Below, piece by piece: positions 45,945-54,868 of a stretch of 64,000 nt of DNA. The position numbers and the translations under genes were made by a program. The DNA lies in assembly GCA_964640305.1 (NCBI GenBank), contig CAZXFF010000001.1, positions 1 to 64,000 of the forward strand, written 5' to 3'. Numbering within the stretch: the stretch's first letter is position 1; the number at the start of each line of letters is the position of its first letter. This DNA comes from Coprenecus sp964640305 (GTDB taxonomy: Bacteria; Bacteroidota; Bacteroidia; Bacteroidales; UBA932). The notes beneath the pieces are model-generated. The model saw only the letters and a list, made by a program, of their open reading frames with translations. It searched no databases and was not told the DNA's origin.

Positions 45945-46838
45945 TCAGGCCCTGCATTCACGGCTGCTGCCGTCCTTTTTCCTGCGGGCGGCCACATGGA
46001 GCATCTGCAGCAACAGTGACAGAAGTATCAGGGAAAGCCCTGCATAAAAGGATGTGCCCAGCATCCTGTCTTCCCGGAAAAGTATTATAGCAAGGGCGAT
46101 GCTGTATACCGGTTCCAGATTGAAGCTGAGACTGACTGTAAAGGCACTGATCCTTTTCTGCGCCATGTTCAGGAAAGTGCACATGCAGACTGTACATCCA
46201 AAAGCCAGCAGCAGCAGATACAACAGGTCCGCAGGTTCCGGCAGCATGACTGCGGATGGCTGCAAATGAAGGTACAGGGGCAACAATGCACCCAGGCCCA
46301 CGGCACCACCTGTCATCTGGAGGGCCGTCGTCTTCATGACATTATCCGACTGGCTTATACGTCCGTTCAGTACAGCATAAAAAGCGAAAAGCAATGCAGA
46401 CAGCACCCCGAACAAGATTCCTGTACGGAAAGAAGTGTCAAAATGGAATATCAGGGAGATACCGGCCAGTGTCAGCCCGCTCAGCATCAGCTCTGTCCAG
46501 GAGATGCGCTTCCGGTTCAGCAATGGGGCAATTATGGCCGTAAAGAAACCCGACAGGGAAAAGCATACTGTCCCGACTGAGACATTGGCGAATTTGATAC
46601 TGGCATAGAACATCGTCCAGTGCAATGCCAGCAGAAAACCGGTTGCCAGGATTTTCCAGTCACTGCGGACAATGGTGAGTCTTTTCCGCAACATGACGAC
46701 GGCAAGCAGCATCATTGCCGAAAACAGCATCCGGTACCATGTAATCAGTACGGCATCCAACGAGATAAGGTATCCGAATATGCCGGAACAGGCAGCCAGA
46801 AGAATGGCGATATGCAACAGTAAATACGACTTCATCAT
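45945..46838 (-). CDS. EamA/DMT-family transporter
   Basis: This 297-residue membrane protein has ten predicted helices in two EamA repeats (about 1-135 and 150-285), for example LLAVVMLRKRLTIVRSDWKILATGFLLALHW in the first and SLSFNLEPVYSIALAIILFRED in the second. It ends in a short basic tail (ARRKKDGSSRECRA). DMT exporters move amino acids, purine bases or other small metabolites; the substrate cannot be read from the sequence. It lies 41 bases after the M23 peptidase gene on the same strand. Confidence 0.87.
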   Translation of the reverse strand: MMKSYLLLHIAILLAACSGIFGYLISLDAVLITWYRMLFSAMMLLAVVMLRKRLTIVRSDWKILATGFLLALHWTMFYASIKFANVSVGTVCFSLSGFFTAIIAPLLNRKRISWTELMLSGLTLAGISLIFHFDTSFRTGILFGVLSALLFAFYAVLNGRISQSDNVMKTTALQMTGGAVGLGALLPLYLHLQPSAVMLPEPADLLYLLLLAFGCTVCMCTFLNMAQKRISAFTVSLSFNLEPVYSIALAIILFREDRMLGTSFYAGLSLILLSLLLQMLHVAARRKKDGSSRECRA

Positions 46839-46879
46839 ATTGCCGACAAGTCAAGTCATCCGGTGAGTCACGAATACTG

Positions 46880-48271
46880 CTATCTGGTGAGTCTGTCCAG
46901 AAGGGAATAAAGAACTTCCCTGGCCATAAATGTATTCGCAGCCTTTTCTGACTCTGAACGGCTTGCCAGGAAGGCATCCATATCCTTTCCGGAAATAGGT
47001 TTGGCCGGAGGTGATTCCATCTTCAGCGGATTGATAGGAGTCCCGTTCTTCCATATCCTGAAATCCAGATGAGGTCCTGTAGAATATCCGGTACTGCCCA
47101 CATAACCGATAACCTGGCCCTGGCGCACCCGCTGACCGACTTCTACGCCCTTGCCGTATCTGGAAAGATGAAGATAGGCAGTAGTGTAAACTGAATTGTG
47201 CTTGATCTTCACCATATTTCCTTCAGCCCTTTTGTAACCCTTATAGACCACCACACCGTCACCGATACTCATGACTTCAGTACCGGCAGGAGCAGCATAG
47301 TCAACTCCGGTATGGGGACGTACCTTTCTGGTTACGGGATGCAGCCTGCGGTATGTAAATCCTGAACTAACGCGCGTATAGCTCAAGGGAGCCTTCAGGA
47401 ATGCCTTGCGCATACTTTCACCCTTTTCATTCCAGTAATAGTTACCGCTGCCGTCGTCGAACCAATAGGACTTGTAGGACACATTGCCGTGCGTGAACTC
47501 GGCAAACAGAACATTCTCGACATTCAGGACTTCCCCGTCACATACCGTCTTCTCGAAAACGGCCTTGAAGGAATCCCCCTTCTGAAGACCGAAAAAGTCT
47601 ATAGTCCATGCATATATATCTGCAAGGCGTATTGCCAGCAACGCCGGGGCACCGGCATCTATCACATCCTGCCAAAGCGAATATTCTATCTTGACTTCCA
47701 CATAGTCCACTACTGTCTCTATGTCCTTTTCATACACACTCACGGAAAGAGAATCCTTCAGAGAGAAGAGGACATATGAAGTTCTGTCTTTCTCATAAAC
47801 CATATAGGCAAGCCGTCGGGGCTCGTCTTTCGTATAATATGCATGGTAATTGTTACCGACCTTGAACTGACGCATATCGAAAACACCTTTCGACTTCGCA
47901 TCCAAAGCGTAGATATCGCTCTGGGATGCACCCAGACGGGACATTACCGTTGAAAAGAAATCCCCTCTCCTTACTTTCCCTTCTTCCCTGTCATACAGCA
48001 TCATCGGAATCCCGTATTCATATACGCTGCCCAAAGTATCGGATGCCGCCGGTGTCCCCGCTGCCGGTTCCGCATCTACATCCTCCACGGGTTGCCGGAC
48101 AGGATCCAGGGAATCACCCAGGACGGAAACCGACCTATCCGGAGCATTCTGCAGAAGAAACATCGCCGAAAGTATGACAAACTGGACAGCCAGGACCGTC
48201 AGAACACCTATGATTATACCTTTATATAGGCGGTCGCTGTATATTTTCTCTTTTATGTTCTTGAAATTCAT
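46880..48271 (-). CDS. M23-family peptidoglycan endopeptidase with HxD active-site variant
   Basis: This 463-residue envelope protein has one membrane anchor (about 17-41), a region that includes an OapA/LysM-like part (about 90-200), and a LytM domain (about 305-415). The zinc ligands HTGVD (His320, Asp324) are present. The canonical GPHLHF reads GPHLDF (His401, Asp403), so one usual His ligand is Asp. Catalysis is probably retained with a His/Asp/Asp site, or it may be an activator, as for degenerate LytM factors. It is divergent from mraZ, and the intergenic repeats may link it to dcw regulation. Confidence 0.88.
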   Translation of the reverse strand: MNFKNIKEKIYSDRLYKGIIIGVLTVLAVQFVILSAMFLLQNAPDRSVSVLGDSLDPVRQPVEDVDAEPAAGTPAASDTLGSVYEYGIPMMLYDREEGKVRRGDFFSTVMSRLGASQSDIYALDAKSKGVFDMRQFKVGNNYHAYYTKDEPRRLAYMVYEKDRTSYVLFSLKDSLSVSVYEKDIETVVDYVEVKIEYSLWQDVIDAGAPALLAIRLADIYAWTIDFFGLQKGDSFKAVFEKTVCDGEVLNVENVLFAEFTHGNVSYKSYWFDDGSGNYYWNEKGESMRKAFLKAPLSYTRVSSGFTYRRLHPVTRKVRPHTGVDYAAPAGTEVMSIGDGVVVYKGYKRAEGNMVKIKHNSVYTTAYLHLSRYGKGVEVGQRVRQGQVIGYVGSTGYSTGPHLDFRIWKNGTPINPLKMESPPAKPISGKDMDAFLASRSESEKAANTFMAREVLYSLLDRLTR

Positions 48272-48275
48272 AAAA

Positions 48276-48283
48276 CAAAAATA
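48276..48283 (-). promoter_or_regulatory. -7 element in front of the M23 peptidase gene
   Basis: On the minus strand TATTTTTG (48283-48276) matches TAnnTTTG only 4 bases before the ATG at 48271. If used, the mRNA would be nearly leaderless. Confidence 0.4.
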
Positions 48284-48299
48284 ACGAAGTTTTCCGAAA

Positions 48300-48340
48300 T
48301 TGTGGAAAAAAATGTAATTTTGTGGAAAATTATGTAAAAT
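48300..48340. repeat. Tandem 20-bp direct repeats, candidate MraZ operator
   Basis: Two copies of TGTGGAAAAnnATGTAAnnT (48301-48320 and 48321-48340) are identical at 16 of 20 positions. They lie just upstream of the mraZ -7 element and within the divergent M23/mraZ region. MraZ in other bacteria binds GTGG-containing direct repeats in front of its own gene. Confidence 0.7.
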
Positions 48341-48347
48341 AATTCCT

Positions 48348-48355
48348 TACTTTTG
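48348..48355 (+). promoter_or_regulatory. -7 element of the mraZ/dcw promoter
   Basis: TACTTTTG matches TAnnTTTG and ends 22 bases before the mraZ ATG. No TTTG is placed at 19-21 bases; the upstream region is filled by the direct repeats, fitting a regulated promoter. Confidence 0.6.
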
Positions 48356-48377
48356 CAGATACAAACAGGCATGGCAG

Positions 48378-48824
48378 ATGGTAAAATTCGTAGGAGAATA
48401 CAAAGCAAGGATAGATGACAAGGGAAGAATAGTCTTTCCCTCTGTCTTCAAGGATCTTATATGCTCCGACTCCCCCATCCGCCTCGTTGTGAAGAAGAAC
48501 CTTTTCTTCCCATGTCTTGACATCTATCTATATGAAGAATGGGAAAAGGAATCGGAAGAGATCAAGTCCAGGCTGAACTTCTTCAACAAGGAGCATGCCC
48601 TCTTCTGGAGAGGATACATGAACGGAAGGGCAATAGTTACCCCAGACGGGAAACTCGGAAGGATTTCCATACCGCGCCAGCTGCTTGACCGTATAGGAGC
48701 TGCCAAAGAAGTTGTCTTCTCCGGCAATGACCACAAGATAGAGCTATGGGCGAAAGAAGCATATGACGCATCCGTAATGGACGATGCTGCTTTCACGGCC
48801 CTTGCTGAAAAGATTTTAGGCTAA
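48378..48824 (+). CDS. mraZ: Transcriptional regulator MraZ
   Basis: This 148-residue dcw regulator has two AbrB-like MraZ repeats: FVGEYKARIDDKGRIVFPSVFK near the start and GRAIVTPDGKLGRISIPRQLLDRIG in the second half. In other bacteria MraZ binds direct repeats upstream of its own gene and represses or tunes the dcw cluster. Here 20-bp repeats with GTGG cores lie immediately upstream. An ATG at 48371 is out of frame and is not the start. rsmH begins 30 bases after the stop. Confidence 0.95.
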   Translation: MVKFVGEYKARIDDKGRIVFPSVFKDLICSDSPIRLVVKKNLFFPCLDIYLYEEWEKESEEIKSRLNFFNKEHALFWRGYMNGRAIVTPDGKLGRISIPRQLLDRIGAAKEVVFSGNDHKIELWAKEAYDASVMDDAAFTALAEKILG

Positions 48825-48854
48825 CGGCCGCATTATGCCGAAAAGGAGGTGAAT

Positions 48855-49771
48855 ATGTCTGCATACCACATACCGGTTCTTCTCAAAGAGAGCATCGACT
48901 TGCTTGGAGTCGGTGAGAGCGGCATTTGGGTTGATGCCACATTCGGAGGAGGCGGTCACAGCAGGGAAATACTGAGCAGACTGGGAAAGGACGGGAAACT
49001 GATGGTATTCGACCGTGATGCGGATGCACTTGCGAACATTCCTCAGGATGACAGGGTCATACCGGTAAGGAACAACTTCCGGTTCATAGACAATTTTGCC
49101 AGATATTACGGCTTCAGGGATGGAGTTGACGGAATCATCGCAGACCTCGGGGTCTCATCCCACCAGTTCGACACCCCCGACAGGGGATTTTCCTTCAGGT
49201 TCGGTGCAGCACTGGACATGAGGATGAATGCCTCGGCGACCCTTACCGCTGCCGATATTGTAAACACCTATTCCGAAGAAGACCTGGAAAAGATACTGCG
49301 GATATACGGGGAAGTGGACGGCTCCAGAAGAATTGCAGGAATGATCTGCAGTGCAAGAGACAAGTCTCCGGTAAAAACGACTTCTGACCTCNNNNNNNNN
49401 NGATACTTGCCCCCATCACTCCTCCTGTCGCACCACACAAATTTCTGGCAAAGATTTACCAGGCTCTACGCATCGAAGTGAACGGAGAGATGGAAAGTCT
49501 CAGATACTTTCTGGAAGGAGCGGCAGAATGCCTCAGACCCGGAGGCACCATCTGCATTATCACATACCACTCCCTCGAAGACAGGATCGTAAAGAACTTT
49601 TTCCGCACCGGCGATATTGCCGGTACGGAAAAAAAAGATATTTTCGGCCGCAGGAGCTGCCCTTTCGCTGTCATCACAAAAAAACCTGTCCTCCCGCAGG
49701 AAAGTGAGATAAGCGGAAACACAAGGGCCCGCAGCGCAAAGCTCAGGGCGGCCAGGAAGGTCAGGGAATGA
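48855..49771 (+). CDS. rsmH: 16S rRNA (cytosine-1402-N4)-methyltransferase, interrupted by an assembly gap
   Basis: RsmH (MraW) methylates C1402 in the ribosomal decoding centre. The N-terminal part has HIPVLLKESIDLL, the SAM motif DATFGGGGHSREIL and IIADLGVSSHQFD. After the gap come HKFLAKIYQALRIEVNGEM, LRPGGTICIITYHSLEDRIVK and RARSAKLRAARK. A run of ten N at 49392-49401 breaks it; the two halves are in different frames across exactly ten N, so the true gap length must differ. A strong AGGAGG precedes ATG 48855. The stop overlaps the ftsL start (ATGA). Confidence 0.92.
49392..49401. other. Assembly gap (10 N) inside rsmH
   Basis: Ten unspecified bases follow codon CTC ending at 49391. The downstream reading frame resumes with ATA at 49403. 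The unknown number of bases must be 2 modulo 3 to keep rsmH open, so ten is a placeholder or an estimate rather than the real length. Confidence 0.97.
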
Positions 49772-50094
49772 GCAGGAATATCCTTTCAGACATATTGGGA
49801 GGACAGGTACTTGTCATGAAAGGCGGGCTTATCAGACACTGGAAGTTCGTACTTTTCGTCTTTGCCCTTGTCATTTTCTACATCTCATTGAACTTCTGGA
49901 TGCGCAACACGAAACAGCGTATCGTTTCCAACAACGAGACAATACGCGACATGCGTTCGGAATACATGGGGAAATATGCCGAGATCCTCAACCTCGGCAA
50001 ACGGGGCGAAATCGAGAAGCTCATAGAAAAGGAAGGTCTGGAACTGATCCCTCCGGTCACACCGCCGGCAAGGGTAAAAATGGAGAGGGACTGA
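49768..50094 (+). CDS. ftsL: FtsL-like cell division protein
   Basis: This 108-residue bitopic membrane protein has a cytoplasmic N-terminus, one helix (about 26-46, WKFVLFVFALVIFYISLNFW) and a heptad-rich periplasmic part typical of FtsL. The position between rsmH and ftsI is diagnostic, since FtsL sequences are poorly conserved. FtsL joins the FtsQLB complex that activates FtsWI at the septum. It overlaps rsmH by 4 bases and stops one base before ftsI. Confidence 0.85.
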   Translation: MSRNILSDILGGQVLVMKGGLIRHWKFVLFVFALVIFYISLNFWMRNTKQRIVSNNETIRDMRSEYMGKYAEILNLGKRGEIEKLIEKEGLELIPPVTPPARVKMERD

Positions 50095-50095
50095 T

Positions 50096-52204
50096 ATGGC
50101 AGAAAACAAAGAGAGAAACCCCATCTTCAGACGTTTTGTCAAAGTGTACTGGATTACGGTCATCCTCGGCCTTGTCGCAATAGGGAAAATAATTGTTCTG
50201 CAGGCAGACAAGGAAAGGGTCACCAAGGAAGACATCTACAAGGAAGAAGTCCTGAATCCTATCCGCGGCAGCATACTTTCATATGACAGAAAACCTTTAG
50301 CCGTTTCCATTCCAGTATATGAGATCAGATGGGATGCGACCATTGCCGGTGACAGTATCTTCCGGAACGGAATCGACTCCCTGTCTGAGGGTCTTGCCAG
50401 GATTTTCGGCAACAAACCTGCAAAGGCCTACAAAGCCGAACTTACTTCGGCCAGGAAAAACGGAAAAAGATATAAGGAAATAGGCAACCGTTCCATAGAT
50501 TACGGAGAGCTCGAGATCCTCCGTGAACTTCCGATATTCAGACTTGGACAGTTCAAGGGAGGGCTCATCATAAACAAAAGTACAGAAAGGGTAAATCCGT
50601 ACGGTCAGCTTGCAAACAGGACTGTAGGATACATAAATGCCGACGGAGGAGGAACCGGGATAGAACTTACGTATGACTACCGCCTCAAAGGTGAAAAGGG
50701 TTTCCAGACAATCCACCGTTCACTGGGAGGCAGATGGATCCCAGTGAACGGAGCTCCTTTCAAGCCTGCTGATGACGGATCAGACATCCGGACTACAATC
50801 GATGTCGTAATCCAGGAAGCAGCGGAGACAGAACTGCGCAGACAGCTTGCCATGAGTGACGTATTCGAGGGTGGTACAGCCATTGTCATGGATGTCAAGA
50901 CCGGTGCCGTAAGAGGAATCGCAAACATGTTCAAAAGGAAAAACGGGACATTCGACGAATCCTACAACTATGCCATTTCCCACTCCACCGAGCCTGGATC
51001 CACGTTGAAGCTGGCCTCATTGATTGCACTGATAGAGGACGGCCACATAAGCCTGGACACCGAAGTGGACGGCGGGGACGGGACATGGATTTACGGAGGG
51101 GTGAAGATAACAGACACCCACAGGGGCGGCTATGGAAAGATGACAGCAAAGGAAGCTTTCGAAAAATCCTCCAACATTGCTTTCGCAAAAATGGTGACAT
51201 CCGCATACGGAGACGACCCTTCCACCTACGTATCCAGACTACACAACATGAAACTGGTCGAGAAACTGAATCTGGACATACGTGGAGAAGGATATGCCTA
51301 CATCACATCCCCCTCCGACAAGGAGTGGTCCACATCATCCCTGGCCAGTCTCGGATACGGATATGCCTTAACCCTAACACCTCTCCACATACTCACATTC
51401 TACAACGCAGTAGCCAACGGCGGGAAAATGGTAAGGCCTTACTTCATCGAGTCCATAGAACACAACGGGACAATAGAAGAAGAGCACGGAGTATCAGTAG
51501 TGAGCGGAAGCATCTGTTCGAAAAACACCCTGTCCGCTGTCCGCCAGGCCTTGCGGGGGGTAGTCGAACATGGTACAGCCACCATATGCAACGATCCGAG
51601 ATACCAGATAGCAGGAAAGACAGGTACTGCCAGAATTGCAGTGAACGGGAAATATGAAGATGCAAATGGGAACAGAAGCTATCAAGCCTCCTTTGCAGGT
51701 TATTATCCGGCCGATGACCCCAAATACTCGTGCATTGTAGTCCTTTACACAGGATGGACCAGAAAGAATTTCTATGGAGCCACATGGGCTGCTCCAGTGT
51801 TCAAACGCATTGCCGACAAGATCTACACAATGCACCCTGAATGGCAGCCGGAAATATCGGCAAAAGGGCACACTCCTCCGGACAACCCGGCTATTGCAAG
51901 CGGAATGGCGTCCAGTCTCGACCTGCCGTTGAAGGCCCTGCCCATGAAGGACCGCCCCAAAATAGCTTCTTCAGGATGGCTGTCCTTTACAGATAGCGGG
52001 GACCCTCAGGCATTCCGGAAAATGACAATTGAGAACAATATAGTCCCGGACATAAAAGGGATGGGACTCAGGGATGCCCTCTACCTGATGGAGAATGAAG
52101 GATACAGAGCCCGGTTCTCAGGTGAGGGAAGAGTCGTGTCACAGGACCCTCCACCGGGAACCCCTCTAAAAAAGGGAGGGACAGTAACGATGATTTTAAA
52201 ATAG
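50096..52204 (+). CDS. ftsI: Septal transpeptidase FtsI (PBP3) with C-terminal PASTA domain
   Basis: The 702-residue protein has an N-terminal membrane anchor (about 18-40), a dimerisation/pedestal domain with RGSILSYDRKPLAV, and the transpeptidase domain. The catalytic Ser and Lys are in STEPGSTLKLAS, the SxN motif is in KSSNIAFAK and the third motif is AGKTGTARI. The last 60 residues form a PASTA domain (IVPDIKGMGLRDALYLMENEGY, VVSQDPPPGTPLKKG). It crosslinks septal peptidoglycan as the partner of FtsW. murE follows 7 bases later. Confidence 0.95.
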   Translation: MAENKERNPIFRRFVKVYWITVILGLVAIGKIIVLQADKERVTKEDIYKEEVLNPIRGSILSYDRKPLAVSIPVYEIRWDATIAGDSIFRNGIDSLSEGLARIFGNKPAKAYKAELTSARKNGKRYKEIGNRSIDYGELEILRELPIFRLGQFKGGLIINKSTERVNPYGQLANRTVGYINADGGGTGIELTYDYRLKGEKGFQTIHRSLGGRWIPVNGAPFKPADDGSDIRTTIDVVIQEAAETELRRQLAMSDVFEGGTAIVMDVKTGAVRGIANMFKRKNGTFDESYNYAISHSTEPGSTLKLASLIALIEDGHISLDTEVDGGDGTWIYGGVKITDTHRGGYGKMTAKEAFEKSSNIAFAKMVTSAYGDDPSTYVSRLHNMKLVEKLNLDIRGEGYAYITSPSDKEWSTSSLASLGYGYALTLTPLHILTFYNAVANGGKMVRPYFIESIEHNGTIEEEHGVSVVSGSICSKNTLSAVRQALRGVVEHGTATICNDPRYQIAGKTGTARIAVNGKYEDANGNRSYQASFAGYYPADDPKYSCIVVLYTGWTRKNFYGATWAAPVFKRIADKIYTMHPEWQPEISAKGHTPPDNPAIASGMASSLDLPLKALPMKDRPKIASSGWLSFTDSGDPQAFRKMTIENNIVPDIKGMGLRDALYLMENEGYRARFSGEGRVVSQDPPPGTPLKKGGTVTMILK

Positions 52205-52211
52205 GAAATTT

Positions 52212-53678
52212 ATGAAACTTGATGACATACTTAAAGGAATAGAGATACTCGAAACAGCAGGAAACACGGACATCAGGATAAGCGACATTTCATCAGGCTC
52301 CAGAAAATGCACTGCAGGTTCGCTGTTCATCGCAATTGACGGGTTTGAGACCGACGGTCACAGATTCATCGGCCCGGCTATAAAGAACGGTGCCGTTGCA
52401 GTTCTTTTTACAGACCCGTCCTGCATGGAGTATATTGCAGGCCAAGGTGTTACTGCGATAAGGATAGCCGACACCCGCAAGGATGTGGCGGCAGTAGCCT
52501 GCAACTTCTTCCGGAATCCGTCACATGAACTGAATCTGGTAGGGATTACCGGTACAAACGGAAAGACAACAATAGCCACTTTGCTTTACCGTATCTTTAC
52601 AGATCTGGGATACTGCTGCGGCCTGCTGTCCACTATTGCAAACTATATACGCGGAGAGAGATTCGAAACCACAAATACCACACAGGACCCCATTACGGTC
52701 AACCGGCTTCTCCGCAGGATGGCAGACTCCGGATGCGGATACTGCTTCATGGAAGTAAGTTCCCACTCCCTGCATCAGGGAAGGGTAAACGGCCTCAAAT
52801 TCCGGGGTGCCGTATTTACAAACATAACGCACGACCATCTGGATTACCACAAGACATTCCAGGAATACATCCGCTGCAAGAAGCTCCTGTTCGACTCCCT
52901 TTCATCCGATGCATTCGCCCTCGTGAACACAGATGACCGGAACGGCTCCGTAATGGTGCAGAATACAGCTGCAAAAATAGCCAGATACTCTTCGGGGAAC
53001 ATGGCGGAATTTAGGGTAAAGATATTGGAAAAAAGTATTGAAGGCTATCTTATATCCCTAAACGGCAAAGAAGTATGGACAAGGTTCATAGGAGATTACA
53101 ATGCCCATAACATCTGCGCTGTTTACGGAGTGGCGAAGCTGCTTGGAGCCGAGGACACTGAAGTCCTTACTGCCATAAGCAAGATGGAAGCTGTTCCCGG
53201 AAGACTGGAATACATAAAGGGCGGCAGGGACATAACTGCAGTGATAGACTATGCCCATACACCCGATGCTCTGGAGAATGTCCTGACAACACTCAAGGAA
53301 ATAGCCCGCGGCAATGCCCTGACAGCCGTATTCGGATGCGGAGGCAACAGGGACAGGACAAAACGGGGCGAAATGGCGGCAATAGGGGCCAAATATGCAG
53401 ACCGGGTTGTAATCACTTCCGACAATCCTCGTTTTGAAAAGCCGGAAGACATCATTGAGGAGATGAAAAAGGGGCTGGACATCCACGGCATGGCGAAATC
53501 CCTGTTCATTACAGACAGGAAGGAAGCCATAAGGACAGCTCTAATGACTGCGCCTGAAGGATCAATAGTCCTGATTGCCGGCAAGGGACATGAAGACTAT
53601 CAGATAATCAACGGCGTAAAGTACCATTTCGATGACAAGGAAACCGTTAAGGAAATATTCGACAGCTGGAACAAATAA
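52212..53678 (+). CDS. murE: UDP-MurNAc-tripeptide ligase
   Basis: This 488-residue cytoplasmic ligase adds the third residue to UDP-MurNAc-L-Ala-D-Glu. The ATP loop is GITGTNGKTTIATLL. NTTQDPITVNRLL and the carbamylated-Lys region follow. The specificity loop reads SDNPRFEKPEDI, and DNPR is the meso-diaminopimelate signature, so meso-DAP peptidoglycan is predicted. It lies between ftsI and mraY with 7- and 9-base gaps. Confidence 0.95.
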   Translation: MKLDDILKGIEILETAGNTDIRISDISSGSRKCTAGSLFIAIDGFETDGHRFIGPAIKNGAVAVLFTDPSCMEYIAGQGVTAIRIADTRKDVAAVACNFFRNPSHELNLVGITGTNGKTTIATLLYRIFTDLGYCCGLLSTIANYIRGERFETTNTTQDPITVNRLLRRMADSGCGYCFMEVSSHSLHQGRVNGLKFRGAVFTNITHDHLDYHKTFQEYIRCKKLLFDSLSSDAFALVNTDDRNGSVMVQNTAAKIARYSSGNMAEFRVKILEKSIEGYLISLNGKEVWTRFIGDYNAHNICAVYGVAKLLGAEDTEVLTAISKMEAVPGRLEYIKGGRDITAVIDYAHTPDALENVLTTLKEIARGNALTAVFGCGGNRDRTKRGEMAAIGAKYADRVVITSDNPRFEKPEDIIEEMKKGLDIHGMAKSLFITDRKEAIRTALMTAPEGSIVLIAGKGHEDYQIINGVKYHFDDKETVKEIFDSWNK

Positions 53679-53687
53679 CTACAGACC

Positions 53688-54866
53688 ATGATCTACCATT
53701 TATTCGAACATATCAAGTATCTGGATTTCCCCGGATCGGAAATCATGAGGTATATCTCCGTACGCTCGATTCTGGCAAGCATTACCGCCATTGTACTCAC
53801 CATGATCTTCGGAAAGAAGATAATCAGGATGCTGCAAAGGAAGCAGATCGGCGAGGAAATAAGAGACCTTGGACTGGAAGGACAGCTTGCGAAGAAAGGT
53901 ACTCCAACAATGGGCGGAATCATATTCCTTGGAGCGATACTGGTCGCAACCCTGCTTTTCGGGGATCTTGCCAACATGTATATCCAACTGCTTCTCATCA
54001 CTCTTGTATGGCTCGGATGCCTCGGATTTGCAGACGATTACATAAAGGTATTCAGAAAGAACAAGGAAGGGCTTCCCGGTAAATACAAAATCCTGGGACA
54101 GGTCATTCTGGGGCTTGCGGTCGGTATTACAATATGCACGCATGAAGACACCATAAGCACACTGACGACTATCCCTTTCATCAAGAACAATGAATTCGAC
54201 TACGCATGGCTGGCTTTCGGCAGCGGAAAGACGAAGGAACTCGTGCAGGTCGTGATCTATGTCTGTGTCATAATATTCATCATCACGGCAGTATCCAACG
54301 GGACCAATCTCACTGACGGAATGGACGGTATGGCTACCGGAATATCGGCAATAATAGGTGTAGCCATCGGTGTCCTGGCATACCTCTCCGGAAACGTCAT
54401 CTACTCCGGATACCTTAATATAATGTACATTCCTCAATCAGGCGAAATTACGGTATTCATGTCCGCGTTTGTAGGAGCCCTGCTTGGATTCCTATGGTAC
54501 AATTCTTTCCCCGCTCAAGTCTTCATGGGTGATACAGGTAGCCTTGCCTTAGGAGGAATCATCGGTGTTGCCGCTATCCTTATCAGGAAAGAACTGCTTC
54601 TTCCCGTCCTCTGCGGCATATTCCTGGTGGAATCACTTTCCGTCATCATGCAGAGAGTATATTTCAAATACACGAAAAAGAAATACGGTACAGGGATAAG
54701 GATCTTCAAAATGGCCCCCCTGCACCACCACTTCCAGAAAGAAGGAATAGACTCCATAATAAAAAGGCCGGCAAAAGCCATTCCTGAAGCCAAAATCGTA
54801 ATGAGATTCTGGCTCATCAGCATATTGCTGGCAATAATCACGATAATAACCCTTAAAATCAGATAG
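53688..54866 (+). CDS. mraY: Phospho-MurNAc-pentapeptide transferase
   Basis: This 392-residue integral membrane enzyme transfers phospho-MurNAc-pentapeptide to undecaprenyl phosphate, making lipid I. It has about ten helices. GTPTMGGIIFLGAI, the active-site Asp pair in FADDYIKV, LTDGMDGMATG and the loop FMGDTGSLALGG are present, followed by APLHHHFQKEG. It is slightly longer than the E. coli enzyme owing to an insertion before the LTDGMDG region. murD starts 2 bases after its stop. Confidence 0.96.
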   Translation: MIYHLFEHIKYLDFPGSEIMRYISVRSILASITAIVLTMIFGKKIIRMLQRKQIGEEIRDLGLEGQLAKKGTPTMGGIIFLGAILVATLLFGDLANMYIQLLLITLVWLGCLGFADDYIKVFRKNKEGLPGKYKILGQVILGLAVGITICTHEDTISTLTTIPFIKNNEFDYAWLAFGSGKTKELVQVVIYVCVIIFIITAVSNGTNLTDGMDGMATGISAIIGVAIGVLAYLSGNVIYSGYLNIMYIPQSGEITVFMSAFVGALLGFLWYNSFPAQVFMGDTGSLALGGIIGVAAILIRKELLLPVLCGIFLVESLSVIMQRVYFKYTKKKYGTGIRIFKMAPLHHHFQKEGIDSIIKRPAKAIPEAKIVMRFWLISILLAIITIITLKIR

Positions 54867-54868
54867 TC

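Noticed and set aside
48371..48418. ATG at 48371 as a leader peptide or alternative mraZ start.
   Set aside because: It is out of frame with mraZ, gives only a 15-codon frame without recognisable features, and the ATG at 48378 begins the conserved MraZ N-terminus.
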